This document shows positions 9,458 through 21,923 of a DNA stretch of 32,919 bases, in pieces. This DNA is from an uncultured Opitutia bacterium (GTDB lineage Bacteria; Verrucomicrobiota; Verrucomicrobiia; Opitutales; Opitutaceae). The stretch lies in the NCBI GenBank assembly GCA_903869955.1, contig CAIQBC010000073.1, forward strand, positions 1 to 32,919, written 5' to 3'. The stretch's first letter is position 1, and the number at the start of each line of letters is the position of its first letter. Under the pieces are notes generated by a model that saw only the letters and a program-made list of their open reading frames with translations, made no database searches and was not told the DNA's origin. The translations under genes and the position numbers were made by a program.

Positions 9458-11347
9458 ATGAGCCTCAGCCTTCTCCTGCTGGCCTACGCGCTTGGCCTGG
9501 TCGCACCCGGCTGGCTGGTCGCGCGGCTGCTCGGCGCAAAGCAGCCCTGGGCCATGGCCGGGCCGCTCTCGATGCTGGTTTTGTTGTTCGGCGTGGAGCT
9601 GTTCGACGCGGCCGGCATCCCGCTGCGCGCCGGGCCGATGTTCGCTTGGGAGCTCGCCGTCTGCGCCGCCCTGGCCGTCGCGCTCAGGAAATGGCCGCCG
9701 CGCGCCGGGCCGCCGGCAGTGGAAGCCTCCGGTGCCGCCATTCCGCCGGCGGCGGACGAACGCTGGCAAAATCGATTGCTGCTCGGCGGAATCGCGCTGC
9801 TCGGGCTGCTGGCGATCGCGCGCGGGTTCATGGCGCCACTGACCGGCTTCGACACGCTGTTCCGCTGGGACTTTCTCGCGCGCCAGGTGCTGAAGGAGCA
9901 CTCGCTCGCGTTTTACCCGCCGCTGAGTGCGGCGGATTTTCACGTTTATTTTCACCCCGACGGCTTCGCGCCGCTCGTGGCGATGAGCCACTGGTGGATT
10001 TACGCGGTGTCCGGCCAGACTGCGCCCGAGGCCGTGATGCCGCTGGCGATGGCCCAATACGTTGGCGCGCTCGCGCTGGCCTATCAGCTCGCGGCGCACC
10101 TGGCGGGCAGCCGGCGCGCGGGCGTGCTGGCGGCGGCGGTGCTCGCGGGCACGCCGCTGTTTTTCCGCTCCGTGATGATCGGGCAGGAGACGGGGCTGAC
10201 CGCCGTCGGCGTGGCCGGTATGGCGCTCGCCTTGTACACGGCGGCCGGGGCGAAGGACACCCGCGCCCTCGTGCTCGCCGGCCTGCTCGGCGGCGGCGTC
10301 GCCGGACTGGCGCGCGAATACGGCCCGGCCTTCGTGGCGGTCGGCATGCTCGTGCTGCTGTGGCGGCGGCTGGGCTGGCGGGCGGCCTTGGTTTTTGGCG
10401 GTGTGGCGGCACTGTCGCTCCTGCCCTGGCACCTGCGAAACTGGCTGCGCGGCGGCAACCCGCTCTACGGCCACGCGCCCGGCCTGTTTCCCGTCAATCC
10501 TGTCGCCGAGGCGCTGATGCGAAAATATCAGGCCCTGTTTGGCCTGCAAACCTACGACGCGGCGAAGTGGCGCGCGCTGGGCGGGCATCTGTTGCTTGAG
10601 GCGGGCGTGGTGGTGCTCGCCGGCCTCCCGGCCGCCGTCTGGCTGACGCGACGCGCGGGCTGGCTGCTGGCTGGCGCGGCGGGCGCGGGCGCGCTCTGGC
10701 TCGCGTCGGTCGGCTACACATCGGGCGGCCCGGACTACGCGGCGCGGGTGCTCAGCCCTGCGCTCGTGCTGCTCGCGGTCGCGGCGGCGGCGGGGCTGGA
10801 GCGGGTGTCACGCGGGCCGGTACGACGGTGGGCTGTCACGGGGCTGGTGCTCGCGGCAGCACTTTATGGCGCGGCCTGCGCGGAGGCGTTTCCCGGAGTG
10901 CCGTCCCTCGCCGGCGGCTGGGAGCAGGCGTGGGCGATGGCGAAAAACCGCTGGCCGTCCGGCGGCGCCGAGCAGGTGCTGCTCAGCCCCGACCTGCCAA
11001 AGGCGCTGCCGCCCGGCACACGCATCCTCACCGAGAACGCCTACGCCCACGCCGTGGTCGCGAATGCCGGCGCGGGCTACGACCTCGTGCCGGTCTGGAG
11101 CCCGGAGGTGGCGTTTCTCTTCGACAAGTCCCTCGGCGCGACGGAGCAGCGGCGCCGGCTGCGAGTGCTCAATATCACCGCGCTGCTGCTGTATCAGAAC
11201 AGCCCCAACACCAGGTTTCTCATGGAGAGCTCGCCTTTTTACACGGACGGGGTGCGCGAGCCCGAGCCGGGAAAACTCGCCGTCGCGTGGCCGATCCTCT
11301 GGCAAGGCCCCGTCTTCGCCATCTGCCTGATTCCAGCAGCGGACTGA
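9458..11347 (+). CDS. Polytopic membrane protein, putative GT-C-type glycosyltransferase
   Basis: MSLSLLLLAYALGLVAPGWLVARLLG…, many TM helices; FDTLFRWDFLARQVL and LPWHLRNWLRGGNPLYG resemble GT-C (PMT/ArnT-like) loops. Confidence 0.7.
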   Translation: MSLSLLLLAYALGLVAPGWLVARLLGAKQPWAMAGPLSMLVLLFGVELFDAAGIPLRAGPMFAWELAVCAALAVALRKWPPRAGPPAVEASGAAIPPAADERWQNRLLLGGIALLGLLAIARGFMAPLTGFDTLFRWDFLARQVLKEHSLAFYPPLSAADFHVYFHPDGFAPLVAMSHWWIYAVSGQTAPEAVMPLAMAQYVGALALAYQLAAHLAGSRRAGVLAAAVLAGTPLFFRSVMIGQETGLTAVGVAGMALALYTAAGAKDTRALVLAGLLGGGVAGLAREYGPAFVAVGMLVLLWRRLGWRAALVFGGVAALSLLPWHLRNWLRGGNPLYGHAPGLFPVNPVAEALMRKYQALFGLQTYDAAKWRALGGHLLLEAGVVVLAGLPAAVWLTRRAGWLLAGAAGAGALWLASVGYTSGGPDYAARVLSPALVLLAVAAAAGLERVSRGPVRRWAVTGLVLAAALYGAACAEAFPGVPSLAGGWEQAWAMAKNRWPSGGAEQVLLSPDLPKALPPGTRILTENAYAHAVVANAGAGYDLVPVWSPEVAFLFDKSLGATEQRRRLRVLNITALLLYQNSPNTRFLMESSPFYTDGVREPEPGKLAVAWPILWQGPVFAICLIPAAD

Positions 11348-11412
11348 ACCGTGCGCGCGCCCCATTTCCCGCTTTGCGCCGCCGGGCAATTTCCCCTTGC
11401 CTGAGCGCATCC

Positions 11413-14247
11413 ATGACCGGACGCATCCAGAAACACGCGCGCTCGCGCCTCGACTTCACCGGCGAGGTGCCCGTCGCCAGACGCCTCGCCGCCTGCAAGA
11501 CCTTTCTCCGCCTGGAAAGCGCCATGATCCGCATGCGCCACGACGCGGGCGAACCGGGCCTCGCCGTCACCAAGGCACGGGCCGACATGGTGGACGCGCT
11601 GCTCGCGCACCTCTTTGACTACGCACTTGCGGACTACGCGCGGAAGCGCGGCGTGCCGCCGTCGCCGGTGGCGCTGCTCGCGCTCGGCGGCTATGGGCGG
11701 GCCGAGCTGTCGCCGCTCAGCGATGTGGACATCATGTTTTTGTTCCCCTCGAAAGCGAAACCGGCCGCGATCAAGCCGCTGCAGGAGCATCTGGTGAACG
11801 AGATCCTTTACCCGCTCTGGGACTGCGGTCTGAAGGTCGGCCACTCGACGCGCACAGTCGAGGAGGCCTTCGCCGAAGCGCGCAAGGACATCCAGACCAA
11901 GACCGCGCTGCTGGAGGCGCGGCTCGTCGCCGGCACCGCGTCGCTGTTCGAAGGCTTTGCGACGGCTTTCCGGACTTTTTACACCACGGACAAACCGCTC
12001 GAATACATCGCCGCACGTCTGGCCGACCAAGCTGACCGGCGGATGAAGCACGGCGGCACGGTCTTCTTGCAGGAACCCGACATCAAAAACGGCGTCGGCG
12101 GCCTGCGCGACTTCCAAAACGCCCTCTGGATGGCGCGGGTGAAGTTCGGTGTCGCCGGTCTCGACGAGCTGGCGGCACAAAATTATCTGCGCAAAAATGA
12201 GCTGCGCGATTTCCAGCGCGCCTACGACTTTCTTCTGCGCGCGCGCAACGAGCTGCATTTCCTCAGCAAGCGCGCCACCGATCTGCTCGACCTCGAGGCC
12301 CAGCCGCGCGTCGCCGCCGGCCTCGGCTACACGCACCGCAGCGTGCTGGGGCGCGTCGAGCAGTTCATGCACGATTACTACCGGGCGGCGCAGACCATTC
12401 ACCGCATCGCCAAGATCGCCGAGCACCGGCTCGCCCTGGCGGCCGCCCCGGCAGCGGGCGAGGGCAAATTTTCCTTCCGCGCGCTCGTGCGCTCCACGCG
12501 GTTTCAAAAGACCAAGCGGGTGGACGGCTTCCTCCTGCGCGGCAGCGAGCTCAGCGCGGAGACGGAGGACGTATTTCACACCGATCCGGTGCGGCTTATC
12601 CGCGTGTTTCGCCACTGCCAGCAGCTCCAGGCCCAGCCTGATTTCGCGCTCCAGACACTTATCCATGACTCGCTGCCGCTCATCACGCGCAGGGTCGGCC
12701 AGTCACCCGACGCGTGCATCAGCTTCCGCGCCATCCTCGACGAGGTCGGCGCGGTGTTTCCCACGCTCAACCTCATGCATGAGCTCGGCGTGCTCGGGCG
12801 CTTCATCCCCGAGTTTCGCGCGCTCACCTGTCTCGTGCAGCACGAGTTCTACCACCGCTACACGGCTGACATCCACACGCTGAACACCATCCGCGAGCTC
12901 GACCTGGTTTTCACCGAACCCGGCCCGCCACAGCTCAAATACCGCGCCGCGCTGCACGAGACGGCCCGCCCCGCACTGCTCTACGTCACCCTCCTGCTGC
13001 ACGACATCGGCAAGGCCCGCGGCATCCAGGGCCACGCCGAGAGCGGCGTCGAGATCGCCCGCCCGCTCCTCGCCCGGCTCAACGTGAATCCCGACGAGGT
13101 CGAGACAGTGATTTTTCTCATCAAAAATCATCTCCTGATGGCACGCTTCTGGCAGAAGCGGGACGTGGATGATCCCAACACCGCCGCGGCCTTCGCGGCG
13201 CTCGTGCCCGACGCCGAGCGCCTCCGCTTCCTCTACGTCCATACGTTTTGCGACGCACGGGGCACCGCTGCGGGCCTGTGGAACGACTACAAGGATACGC
13301 TCCACACCACCCTCTGCCGCGCCACGCTCGAACACCTGACGCACGGGGCGGCCATCGCCGCCCGCCATACCCAGCGCCTCCACATGCTCCAACAGGACCT
13401 CCTCACCCAAAAAATCCCCGGCATCAGCGCGGAGGAAATTGACGCGCACTTCCACCTCCTGCCTGAGCGTTACTTTATCCAGACCGAACCCACCGAGATC
13501 GCGCTGCACCTCCGCATGGTCCACCGCCTGCTTGCCGCCATCGCCACCGCCGACTCCGTCGGCTCGCTCAAGCCCGTCATCGAGTGGCACGACGACCTCA
13601 ACCGCTCACTGACTGTCGTCCACGTCGTCACCTGGGACCGCGCCGGCCTCTTCTACCGGCTCGCCGGCGCGTTCGGTGTCGCCGGGCTTTCCATCCTCGG
13701 CGCCAAGGTCGTCTCGCGCAGCGACCACATCGCCATTGACACCTTTCACGTCGTGGATCCCGCCCGGGGCGGCCCCGTCCAAAACGCCAAGGCACAGGAA
13801 ACCTTTGCCCGCACCGTCGAAGAAGCCCTCGTCCACCAGCGCGACCTGCTCCCCGACATCGTCGCGCAGGCCAGGAAACATGCCGCGAGCCGCCTCCTCG
13901 CCACGCCCGGTGGGGACAGCCTTCACGGCTCCTTCCCGCCCACGGCGGACGTGTATCATGAGCTCTCGATGCAACGCACCATCGTCGAGATCCAAGCTCG
14001 CGACGAGATCGGCCTGCTCTTCCGCCTGGCGAAGACCATTTCCGACCACCACTTCGACATCACCTTCGCCCGCATCGGCACCGAGCGGGGCGTAGCCATA
14101 GACACCTTTTACATCGAGGACGAAAACAACGCCCCCGTGTCCGACGCCACCCGCCTCCCCGCCCTCCGCGCTGCGCTCCAGCAAATCATCGCCCCCGCGC
14201 CAGTCGAGGCCGTGCCCACTGCGCTCGCCCTCGCCGAACGTGGGTGA
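11413..14247 (+). CDS. glnD: [Protein-PII] uridylyltransferase / uridylyl-removing enzyme
   Basis: Nucleotidyltransferase motif GGYGRAELSPLSDVDIMFLF, HD motif LLLHDIGKARGIQGHAESG, two C-terminal ACT domains (VVTWDRAGLFYRLAGAF…, VEIQARDEIGLLFRLAKTI…). Confidence 0.94.
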   Translation: MTGRIQKHARSRLDFTGEVPVARRLAACKTFLRLESAMIRMRHDAGEPGLAVTKARADMVDALLAHLFDYALADYARKRGVPPSPVALLALGGYGRAELSPLSDVDIMFLFPSKAKPAAIKPLQEHLVNEILYPLWDCGLKVGHSTRTVEEAFAEARKDIQTKTALLEARLVAGTASLFEGFATAFRTFYTTDKPLEYIAARLADQADRRMKHGGTVFLQEPDIKNGVGGLRDFQNALWMARVKFGVAGLDELAAQNYLRKNELRDFQRAYDFLLRARNELHFLSKRATDLLDLEAQPRVAAGLGYTHRSVLGRVEQFMHDYYRAAQTIHRIAKIAEHRLALAAAPAAGEGKFSFRALVRSTRFQKTKRVDGFLLRGSELSAETEDVFHTDPVRLIRVFRHCQQLQAQPDFALQTLIHDSLPLITRRVGQSPDACISFRAILDEVGAVFPTLNLMHELGVLGRFIPEFRALTCLVQHEFYHRYTADIHTLNTIRELDLVFTEPGPPQLKYRAALHETARPALLYVTLLLHDIGKARGIQGHAESGVEIARPLLARLNVNPDEVETVIFLIKNHLLMARFWQKRDVDDPNTAAAFAALVPDAERLRFLYVHTFCDARGTAAGLWNDYKDTLHTTLCRATLEHLTHGAAIAARHTQRLHMLQQDLLTQKIPGISAEEIDAHFHLLPERYFIQTEPTEIALHLRMVHRLLAAIATADSVGSLKPVIEWHDDLNRSLTVVHVVTWDRAGLFYRLAGAFGVAGLSILGAKVVSRSDHIAIDTFHVVDPARGGPVQNAKAQETFARTVEEALVHQRDLLPDIVAQARKHAASRLLATPGGDSLHGSFPPTADVYHELSMQRTIVEIQARDEIGLLFRLAKTISDHHFDITFARIGTERGVAIDTFYIEDENNAPVSDATRLPALRAALQQIIAPAPVEAVPTALALAERG

Positions 14248-14436
14248 AACATTTCGTCGGGGCGGGCGCATCCATCGGAATACCCGCCGCCCCCGCACCC
14301 TTCGGGTGGTGACGCGAGTTTTCCCGTCGTTTCCCGTTTACCCCCGACCGTAATGGCAGCGCGACCGGGCCGGCCGGCATTTATTTTTTTGCCAAAGGCG
14401 GTTTCCTGCGAACACCCTTCGCGCCCACCCCTCCCC

Positions 14437-17016
14437 ATGCCCTCCACCGTCAACGGAATCGGAACCCATTATTACGGCCAGAAAAACCTCCAGCGTCGCC
14501 CCGGCCCCTGCCCGCATTGCGGCCGCGCGGTCGAGCTGACCTCCTACGACACCCGCCTCTGGTTCGTCGTGGTGTTCATCCCCGTGATTCCGCTGGGGCG
14601 CAAACGCATCATTGATAAATGCCCCTCCTGCACGCGCCATTTTGCGGTGGATGCGGACAAATGGGAGACTTCCAAGCAGCTCGAGGTCTCCGGTGCCGAG
14701 GAAAAATTCCGCACCAACCCCACGCCGGAGAATGCCGCCACCGTCCATCAGCAGTTGGTCAATTTTCACCAGTTCGACGAGGCCGCCGCCTTCCGCCAAA
14801 AGACCGGCGAACAGTTTCCCGACAGCGCGATGCTGCAGGCGTATTTTGGCGACGCGCTCACGCACTTTGGCAAGCTGGACGAAGCCGCGCCCTACTACGC
14901 CCGCGCTCTCGCGCTGCGCCCCGACCTGCCGGCGGCGCGCGCCGGCGTGGCCGACGGGCACATTCGCGCCGGCCGGCTCGATGAGGCCGGCCCGTTGCTC
15001 GAATTTCTTGCGAAACCGGGCGCGGCACAGCTTTACCCGCTCGCGCCGCTGGAGCGGCTCGGCCTCGCCTACCAAAAGGCCGGCCGTCACGCCGACGCGC
15101 TGGCCGTGTTCACCAAGCTGCTGGAGGCGTTGCCCAAGCTTTCCGACCACAAGGGCTTCCGCGCCATGGTGCAAAAGTCGGAAAAGGCGCTCGGCCGGAA
15201 GGACACCATGCTGCCCAAGAAAAAATTCAGCTGGCGCGGCCTGTTCTCCCGCTCCGCCACGCCGGCCCGGTCCGGCACCGTGTCGGGCGCGCGCGCCCTG
15301 TTCATCCTGGGCGTGCTGCTCGCCCTGCTCGCACTCGGCTTTACCATCGGCAACGAATACATCCGCCGCCACCGCACGCTGCACTTCGTCAACGCCTACG
15401 CCCAGCCCGCCACGGTAGAGATCGTCGGCACCGGCGTGAGCCAAAAAGTCGGCCGGCACGAGTCGGTCGTCCTGCCCGAGGGCAAATACCACGCGCTCAT
15501 CTCCGGGCCCGTGAAACAGGAGCTGGATTTCGAGGTGAGCGCCCCCTACTTCAGCCGCTGGTCCGACGACCCCGCGTGGGTACTGAACATCGGGGGCGAC
15601 GCCGTCCTTTTGCGCCGCGCGGTAACTTACCGCCACGACCCGCCGCCCGCGTCGCTCGAATTCCACTTCGGCCAGCCGTTCGAGCTGATTGCGAACGTCA
15701 CCCATCCGTTCACCGGCCTGCCCGAAACGGTACAAATGAAGGAGGGGGAATCGCGCATCCTCGTGGACCTGCAGCTCTATGAGGGCGACGGGGCCAGCCT
15801 CCTTGGCTATTTCCTTGACCAGAAGGACCCGGGTCGCGCGCTGGATGTGGCCGAGCACTGGCTGCGCCCGCACCTGGAGGACGAGACCGTGCTGCGCCTC
15901 TATGTCGCGACCGCCCAGCGCGAGAAAGCCGCCGCGCGCGCCGACGCCTACCTGGGCGACGGCCTCGCCGCACGGCCCGTCCGCACCGCGTGGCACCGCG
16001 TGTACCAAGGCCTGCATGACACGACCGCCGGACATGCGGCGCTCCTCGCCAAATACGACGCGCTCCTCGCCGCCGCCCCCGCTGACTCCGCGCTGCTCTA
16101 CCTGCGCGGACGCATTGACGGCAACCGCGCCGCCACCCGCGATTTCTTCGAGCGCGCCGCGCGCGCCGACGCGCGCAACCCCTACCCGGTGTTCGGCCTG
16201 GCCTTCGACCGCATGGCCGCCGGCGACTGGGCCGGCGCCCGGCCCCTGTTCGCCCAAGTCCTCGCGCTCCAGCCCAAGGACCTGGGTTACGAAAATTCGC
16301 TCGTGCTCGCGCGGCTCGCCTTGGGTGAGGCCGCCGCCGTCGAGCAGGAGACCCGGGAGCGTCTGCGGCACGACGCCACCAGCATCCTGCTTGTCGTCCG
16401 GCTCGTGGACGCGCTCGCGGCCCAGGACCACCGCGCCGAGGCGCTGCAGGCGTGCGACGCCTTCGCGCAGGTTGCGGCCAAGCACGGCGCCAGCGGCCAG
16501 ACGGCCGCCGCCGCCGTGCGCCGTCACGCGCTGTATGCACTCGGGGATTTTGCCGCACTGGAAAAAGCCGCCGGCGGCGGCTCGGCCCCGGAAAAAACCG
16601 ACCGCACGCTGGCACTCATCGAGCAAGGCCGCCTCGCCGAGGCCGTGAAGGCGCTGCCCGCTTCCGCCAACGACGACGAACCGCTCGTCCTTGCGCTCGC
16701 GCTCGCCGCCGCGTGGCGGCAGACGGGCGACACGACCGAGGCCGACCGCTGGCTCGCCCAGGCGAGGAATATATTGGCGGCCGGCAACCCCGACTATGTC
16801 CAGGCCGCCGCCTGGCTTGGCGCCGCCGCACCGCCCACCGCCGCAGCGGCGCAGGACGTGGCCGTTTCCCCCAACCTCAAGGCCCTCCTGCTCGTCGCCG
16901 TCATCGCGTGGCACCCCGAGGCCCGCGCCGAGCTTGCCCCGCTGGCCCGCCGGCTAAACGTAGAGCGCGCGTTCCCGTTTCATTTCGTCCAGCGCGCCAC
17001 CACCCCCGCGCCCTGA
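14437..17016 (+). CDS. Zinc-ribbon + TPR + single-TM protein
   Basis: N-terminal CPHCGRAVELTSYDTRLWFVVVFIPVIPLGRKRIIDKCPSCTRHFAV (CxxC…CxxC), TPR-like repeats either side of TM ALFILGVLLALLALGFTI. Confidence 0.8.
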   Translation: MPSTVNGIGTHYYGQKNLQRRPGPCPHCGRAVELTSYDTRLWFVVVFIPVIPLGRKRIIDKCPSCTRHFAVDADKWETSKQLEVSGAEEKFRTNPTPENAATVHQQLVNFHQFDEAAAFRQKTGEQFPDSAMLQAYFGDALTHFGKLDEAAPYYARALALRPDLPAARAGVADGHIRAGRLDEAGPLLEFLAKPGAAQLYPLAPLERLGLAYQKAGRHADALAVFTKLLEALPKLSDHKGFRAMVQKSEKALGRKDTMLPKKKFSWRGLFSRSATPARSGTVSGARALFILGVLLALLALGFTIGNEYIRRHRTLHFVNAYAQPATVEIVGTGVSQKVGRHESVVLPEGKYHALISGPVKQELDFEVSAPYFSRWSDDPAWVLNIGGDAVLLRRAVTYRHDPPPASLEFHFGQPFELIANVTHPFTGLPETVQMKEGESRILVDLQLYEGDGASLLGYFLDQKDPGRALDVAEHWLRPHLEDETVLRLYVATAQREKAAARADAYLGDGLAARPVRTAWHRVYQGLHDTTAGHAALLAKYDALLAAAPADSALLYLRGRIDGNRAATRDFFERAARADARNPYPVFGLAFDRMAAGDWAGARPLFAQVLALQPKDLGYENSLVLARLALGEAAAVEQETRERLRHDATSILLVVRLVDALAAQDHRAEALQACDAFAQVAAKHGASGQTAAAAVRRHALYALGDFAALEKAAGGGSAPEKTDRTLALIEQGRLAEAVKALPASANDDEPLVLALALAAAWRQTGDTTEADRWLAQARNILAAGNPDYVQAAAWLGAAAPPTAAAAQDVAVSPNLKALLLVAVIAWHPEARAELAPLARRLNVERAFPFHFVQRATTPAP

Positions 17017-17020
17017 CCGC

Positions 17021-18925
17021 ATGATGAACCGCGAGGAGTTCGACCGGCTGGTCCGCCAAGTCGAGGCGGGGGTCGGCCGCAATCACGCGGCGCTGCGCCG
17101 GCGCGCGGCGGGGCTGGCGTTCCTCGGCTATGCCGGGCTGCTCACCTGGCTGCTGCTGGTGCTGCTGATCGCCGCCGGCTTTTTCTCCGGCCTGGTCTGG
17201 GCCGACGCGGAGGGGAAAATTTTCTGCGGGCTCGCCGGCCTGCTCGTGCTCGGGCTCGGCGGCTGGGCGTCGTTGCGCATCCTGCTGGTGCGGCTGACGC
17301 CACCCAAGGGCCGGGCCATCACACGCGCAGAGGCACCCGCGCTGTTCGCCGAGCTCGACGACCTGCGGGCGCGGCTCCGGGCCGCGCCGTTTCACGAGGT
17401 GCTGCTCTCGGCGGAGTTCAACGCCGGCGTGGTCCAGATGCCGCGCCTCGGCGTGCTCGGCTGGCCACGCAACTGTCTCATCCTCGGCCTGCCGCTGCTC
17501 GACGCGCTCTCGCCCGCCGAGATGCGCGCCGTGCTCGCCCACGAATTCGCCCACCTCTCGCGCGCGCATGGCCGCCTTTCACACTGGCTCTACCGGCTGC
17601 GCCGCTCATGGGAGGAAACGTTCCGGCAATTCGCCCGCCCCCAGGTCCGTGGCACCCTCTCGCTGCGCCCGCTGACCGCAAAGTTCGTGGACTGGTTCTG
17701 GCCGCGCTTCAACGCCCACGCCTTTGTGCTCTCACGCGCCAACGAATATGAGGCCGATGCCCATGCCGCCCGCCTCGCCGGCGCGCCGCATCTCGCCGCC
17801 GCGCTCGTGCGCCTGCAAACCCTCACCCGCCTGCTCGACCAGCGGCTCTGGCCCGGCCTGTGGCAGCTCACTCACACGCTCCCCGCCCCGCCGGACGACC
17901 TGCTCGCGCGTCTGCGCGACGGCTTGCGCGCCGGCGCGACGCCGGAGGATCGCGCCCGCTGGACCGAGGAGGCGTTTCGCACCGCCTCGACCAACAGTGA
18001 CACCCACCCGTGCCTGAGCGAACGGCTGAGCGCGCTACAGGTGCCGCCCGTGCCGCCTGCCGACACCGCTGCCGCCGCCTCCCCCTCGGCGGCGGAGACC
18101 CTGCTCGGCCCTGCGCTCGACGGCCTCCGGCGCGACGTGCAGGAATTTTGGCGCAAGGAGGCCGGGCCGCAGTGGCGTGAGCAGCACGCGCGCGCCGCCG
18201 CGTTTTCGGACCGCCTCGCCTCGCTCGACCGCGCCGTGCCGGCCGCCGCCGTCAACCTCGAAAGCCTCTGGGACAAGGCCCACGCGCTCCTCAGCCTGCG
18301 CGACCACGCCGCCGCCGCACCGCTCCTCCGCGAGATTCTCGCGCGACGCGCCGACCACGCCCCGGCGAATTTCCAGCTTGGCCGCCTGCTGCTCGACGCC
18401 GGCGACGCCGAAGGTGTGGCGCACCTTGAGCGCGCGATGGCCGCCAACGAGGAGCTCGTGCCGGAGGCCTGTGGGCTGCTGCACCACCACCACCGCCAGC
18501 TTGGCCACACCGACCGGCTCCACGCGCTCGCCGTGCGCCTCGACCGCCACGAAAAGGAACTGGCTGCGTCGCGCGCCGAGCGCACGGCGGTCACGGCGGC
18601 GGACACGTTTCTCCCCCACGGCCTCGCCGCGCCCGAGCTGGAGGCGCTACGGCGCACGTTCGCTGCCGAGCCGGAACTGGCCCGGGCCGAGCTGGCGCAG
18701 AAGGAGCTGAAACACTTCACCCACCAGCGGCTGTTCGTGCTCTGCGTCCGCCGCCAGCCGGCGTGGCACCGGCTCCAGGATGCGGAGCAGGACCGCGCGC
18801 TCACCCGTCGCCTAACGCAAGGCGTGCGGCTGCCCGGCCGCGTGCTGGTGTTCCCCCCGACGGGCGGATTCCGCGCGCTCGCCCGCAAGCTGCGCCACGT
18901 CGCGGGCTCCGCCGTGTGGCCGTGA
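17021..18925 (+). CDS. M48-family membrane metallopeptidase with C-terminal TPR-like region
   Basis: Two TM helices, HEFAHLSRAHG (HExxH), downstream NEYEADAHAARLAG glutamate motif; 4 bp after the preceding stop. Confidence 0.87.
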   Translation: MMNREEFDRLVRQVEAGVGRNHAALRRRAAGLAFLGYAGLLTWLLLVLLIAAGFFSGLVWADAEGKIFCGLAGLLVLGLGGWASLRILLVRLTPPKGRAITRAEAPALFAELDDLRARLRAAPFHEVLLSAEFNAGVVQMPRLGVLGWPRNCLILGLPLLDALSPAEMRAVLAHEFAHLSRAHGRLSHWLYRLRRSWEETFRQFARPQVRGTLSLRPLTAKFVDWFWPRFNAHAFVLSRANEYEADAHAARLAGAPHLAAALVRLQTLTRLLDQRLWPGLWQLTHTLPAPPDDLLARLRDGLRAGATPEDRARWTEEAFRTASTNSDTHPCLSERLSALQVPPVPPADTAAAASPSAAETLLGPALDGLRRDVQEFWRKEAGPQWREQHARAAAFSDRLASLDRAVPAAAVNLESLWDKAHALLSLRDHAAAAPLLREILARRADHAPANFQLGRLLLDAGDAEGVAHLERAMAANEELVPEACGLLHHHHRQLGHTDRLHALAVRLDRHEKELAASRAERTAVTAADTFLPHGLAAPELEALRRTFAAEPELARAELAQKELKHFTHQRLFVLCVRRQPAWHRLQDAEQDRALTRRLTQGVRLPGRVLVFPPTGGFRALARKLRHVAGSAVWP

Positions 18926-19080
18926 ACCTGGCAGACTGTCGCTAATACGGGAACGACGAAGCGATGGTTACGCGCGGGGGCAGCAGCGGCGGATGAGCAC
19001 ATCCTTGGAAGGGAGGGACGCATGCCGCTTACCTTCTTCAAACCCCGGCTCTGCTTCCGCAAAAAATTCTCACCCGATCG

Positions 19081-19107
19081 CAGCCCCGGCACCCGGGCTG
19101 AGTTTTT
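19081..19107 (+). terminator. Possible intrinsic terminator after the M48 gene
   Basis: CAGCCC-cggcaccc-GGGCTG hairpin followed by agTTTTT. Confidence 0.4.
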
Positions 19108-19156
19108 GAGAAACTCCTTCCGCTAGTAGCTGCGCGGCGAGATTGGGGCGGCCCGT

Positions 19157-19969
19157 TCAGCCTGCCCCGCCGCCGCCGGCAGACGTGGGCCGGAAGGCGG
19201 CGCGGACGGTGGCCGTGAGATAGTCGCGGTTCAGGCGGGCGATAAAGTCTTGCGAGATGAGCTTGGGGCAGACGGCGCTGCATTCATATTGGTTGGTGCA
19301 GTTGCCGAAGCCGGCGGCGTCCATCGTCTGCACCATCGCGAGCACACGCCGGTCGCGCTCGGGCTGGCCCTGCGGCAGGAGGCCGAGATGCGAGACCTTG
19401 GCGGCGACAAAGAGCATGGCGCTGGCATTCTTGCATGCGGCCACGCACGCGCCGCAGCCGATGCAAGCGGCGGCATCCATCGCAAGGTCGGCGTCGGCCT
19501 TCGGCACGGGCAGCGTGTTGGCGTCGGGGGCCGCGCCGGTGCGGACCGAGATGAAGCCGCCGGCCTGCTGGATTTGGTCGAAGGCCGCGCGATCCGTGAC
19601 GAGATCCTTCACCAGCGGGAAAGCGCGCGCGCGGAACGGCTCGACCACGATGGTGTCGCCATCGGCGAAGCTGCGCAGGTAGAGCTGGCAGGTGGCGATG
19701 CCCTTGCCGGGACCGTGAGGCTTCCCGTTGATCGTGCAGGAGCAGGTGCCGCAGATGCCCTCGCGGCAGTCGTGCGCAAACGCGATCGGCTCGCCGCCGG
19801 TTTTGGTCAGCCCGTCGTTCACCATGTCGAGCAGCTCGAGGAACGACATATCGGGGCTCACCCCGGCCGCCGGATAATCAACAAACCGGCCGGGTTCCTG
19901 CGGGCCGGCCTGACGCCAGACCCGCAGGGTGACGGAGAGGAGCTGCTTGGACGGAGTGGATGCGGCCAT
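19157..19969 (-). CDS. sdhB: Succinate dehydrogenase/fumarate reductase iron-sulfur subunit
   Basis: [11 protein letters not shown]…C (2Fe-2S) and [19 protein letters not shown] / C…CSAVCP cluster motifs. Confidence 0.94.
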   Translation of the reverse strand: MAASTPSKQLLSVTLRVWRQAGPQEPGRFVDYPAAGVSPDMSFLELLDMVNDGLTKTGGEPIAFAHDCREGICGTCSCTINGKPHGPGKGIATCQLYLRSFADGDTIVVEPFRARAFPLVKDLVTDRAAFDQIQQAGGFISVRTGAAPDANTLPVPKADADLAMDAAACIGCGACVAACKNASAMLFVAAKVSHLGLLPQGQPERDRRVLAMVQTMDAAGFGNCTNQYECSAVCPKLISQDFIARLNRDYLTATVRAAFRPTSAGGGGAG

Positions 19970-19986
19970 GATGGATTCCTCGCGGC

Positions 19987-21909
<1,923 letters not shown>

Positions 21910-21923
21910 GGCGCGCGGGAAAG

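Noticed and set aside
14338-16914. 858-aa minus-strand ORF opposite the zinc-ribbon/TPR gene
   Set aside because: Low-complexity Gly/Arg/Glu/Val-rich translation with no recognisable domains; typical antisense shadow ORF of high-GC coding DNA. The plus-strand frame has clear motifs.
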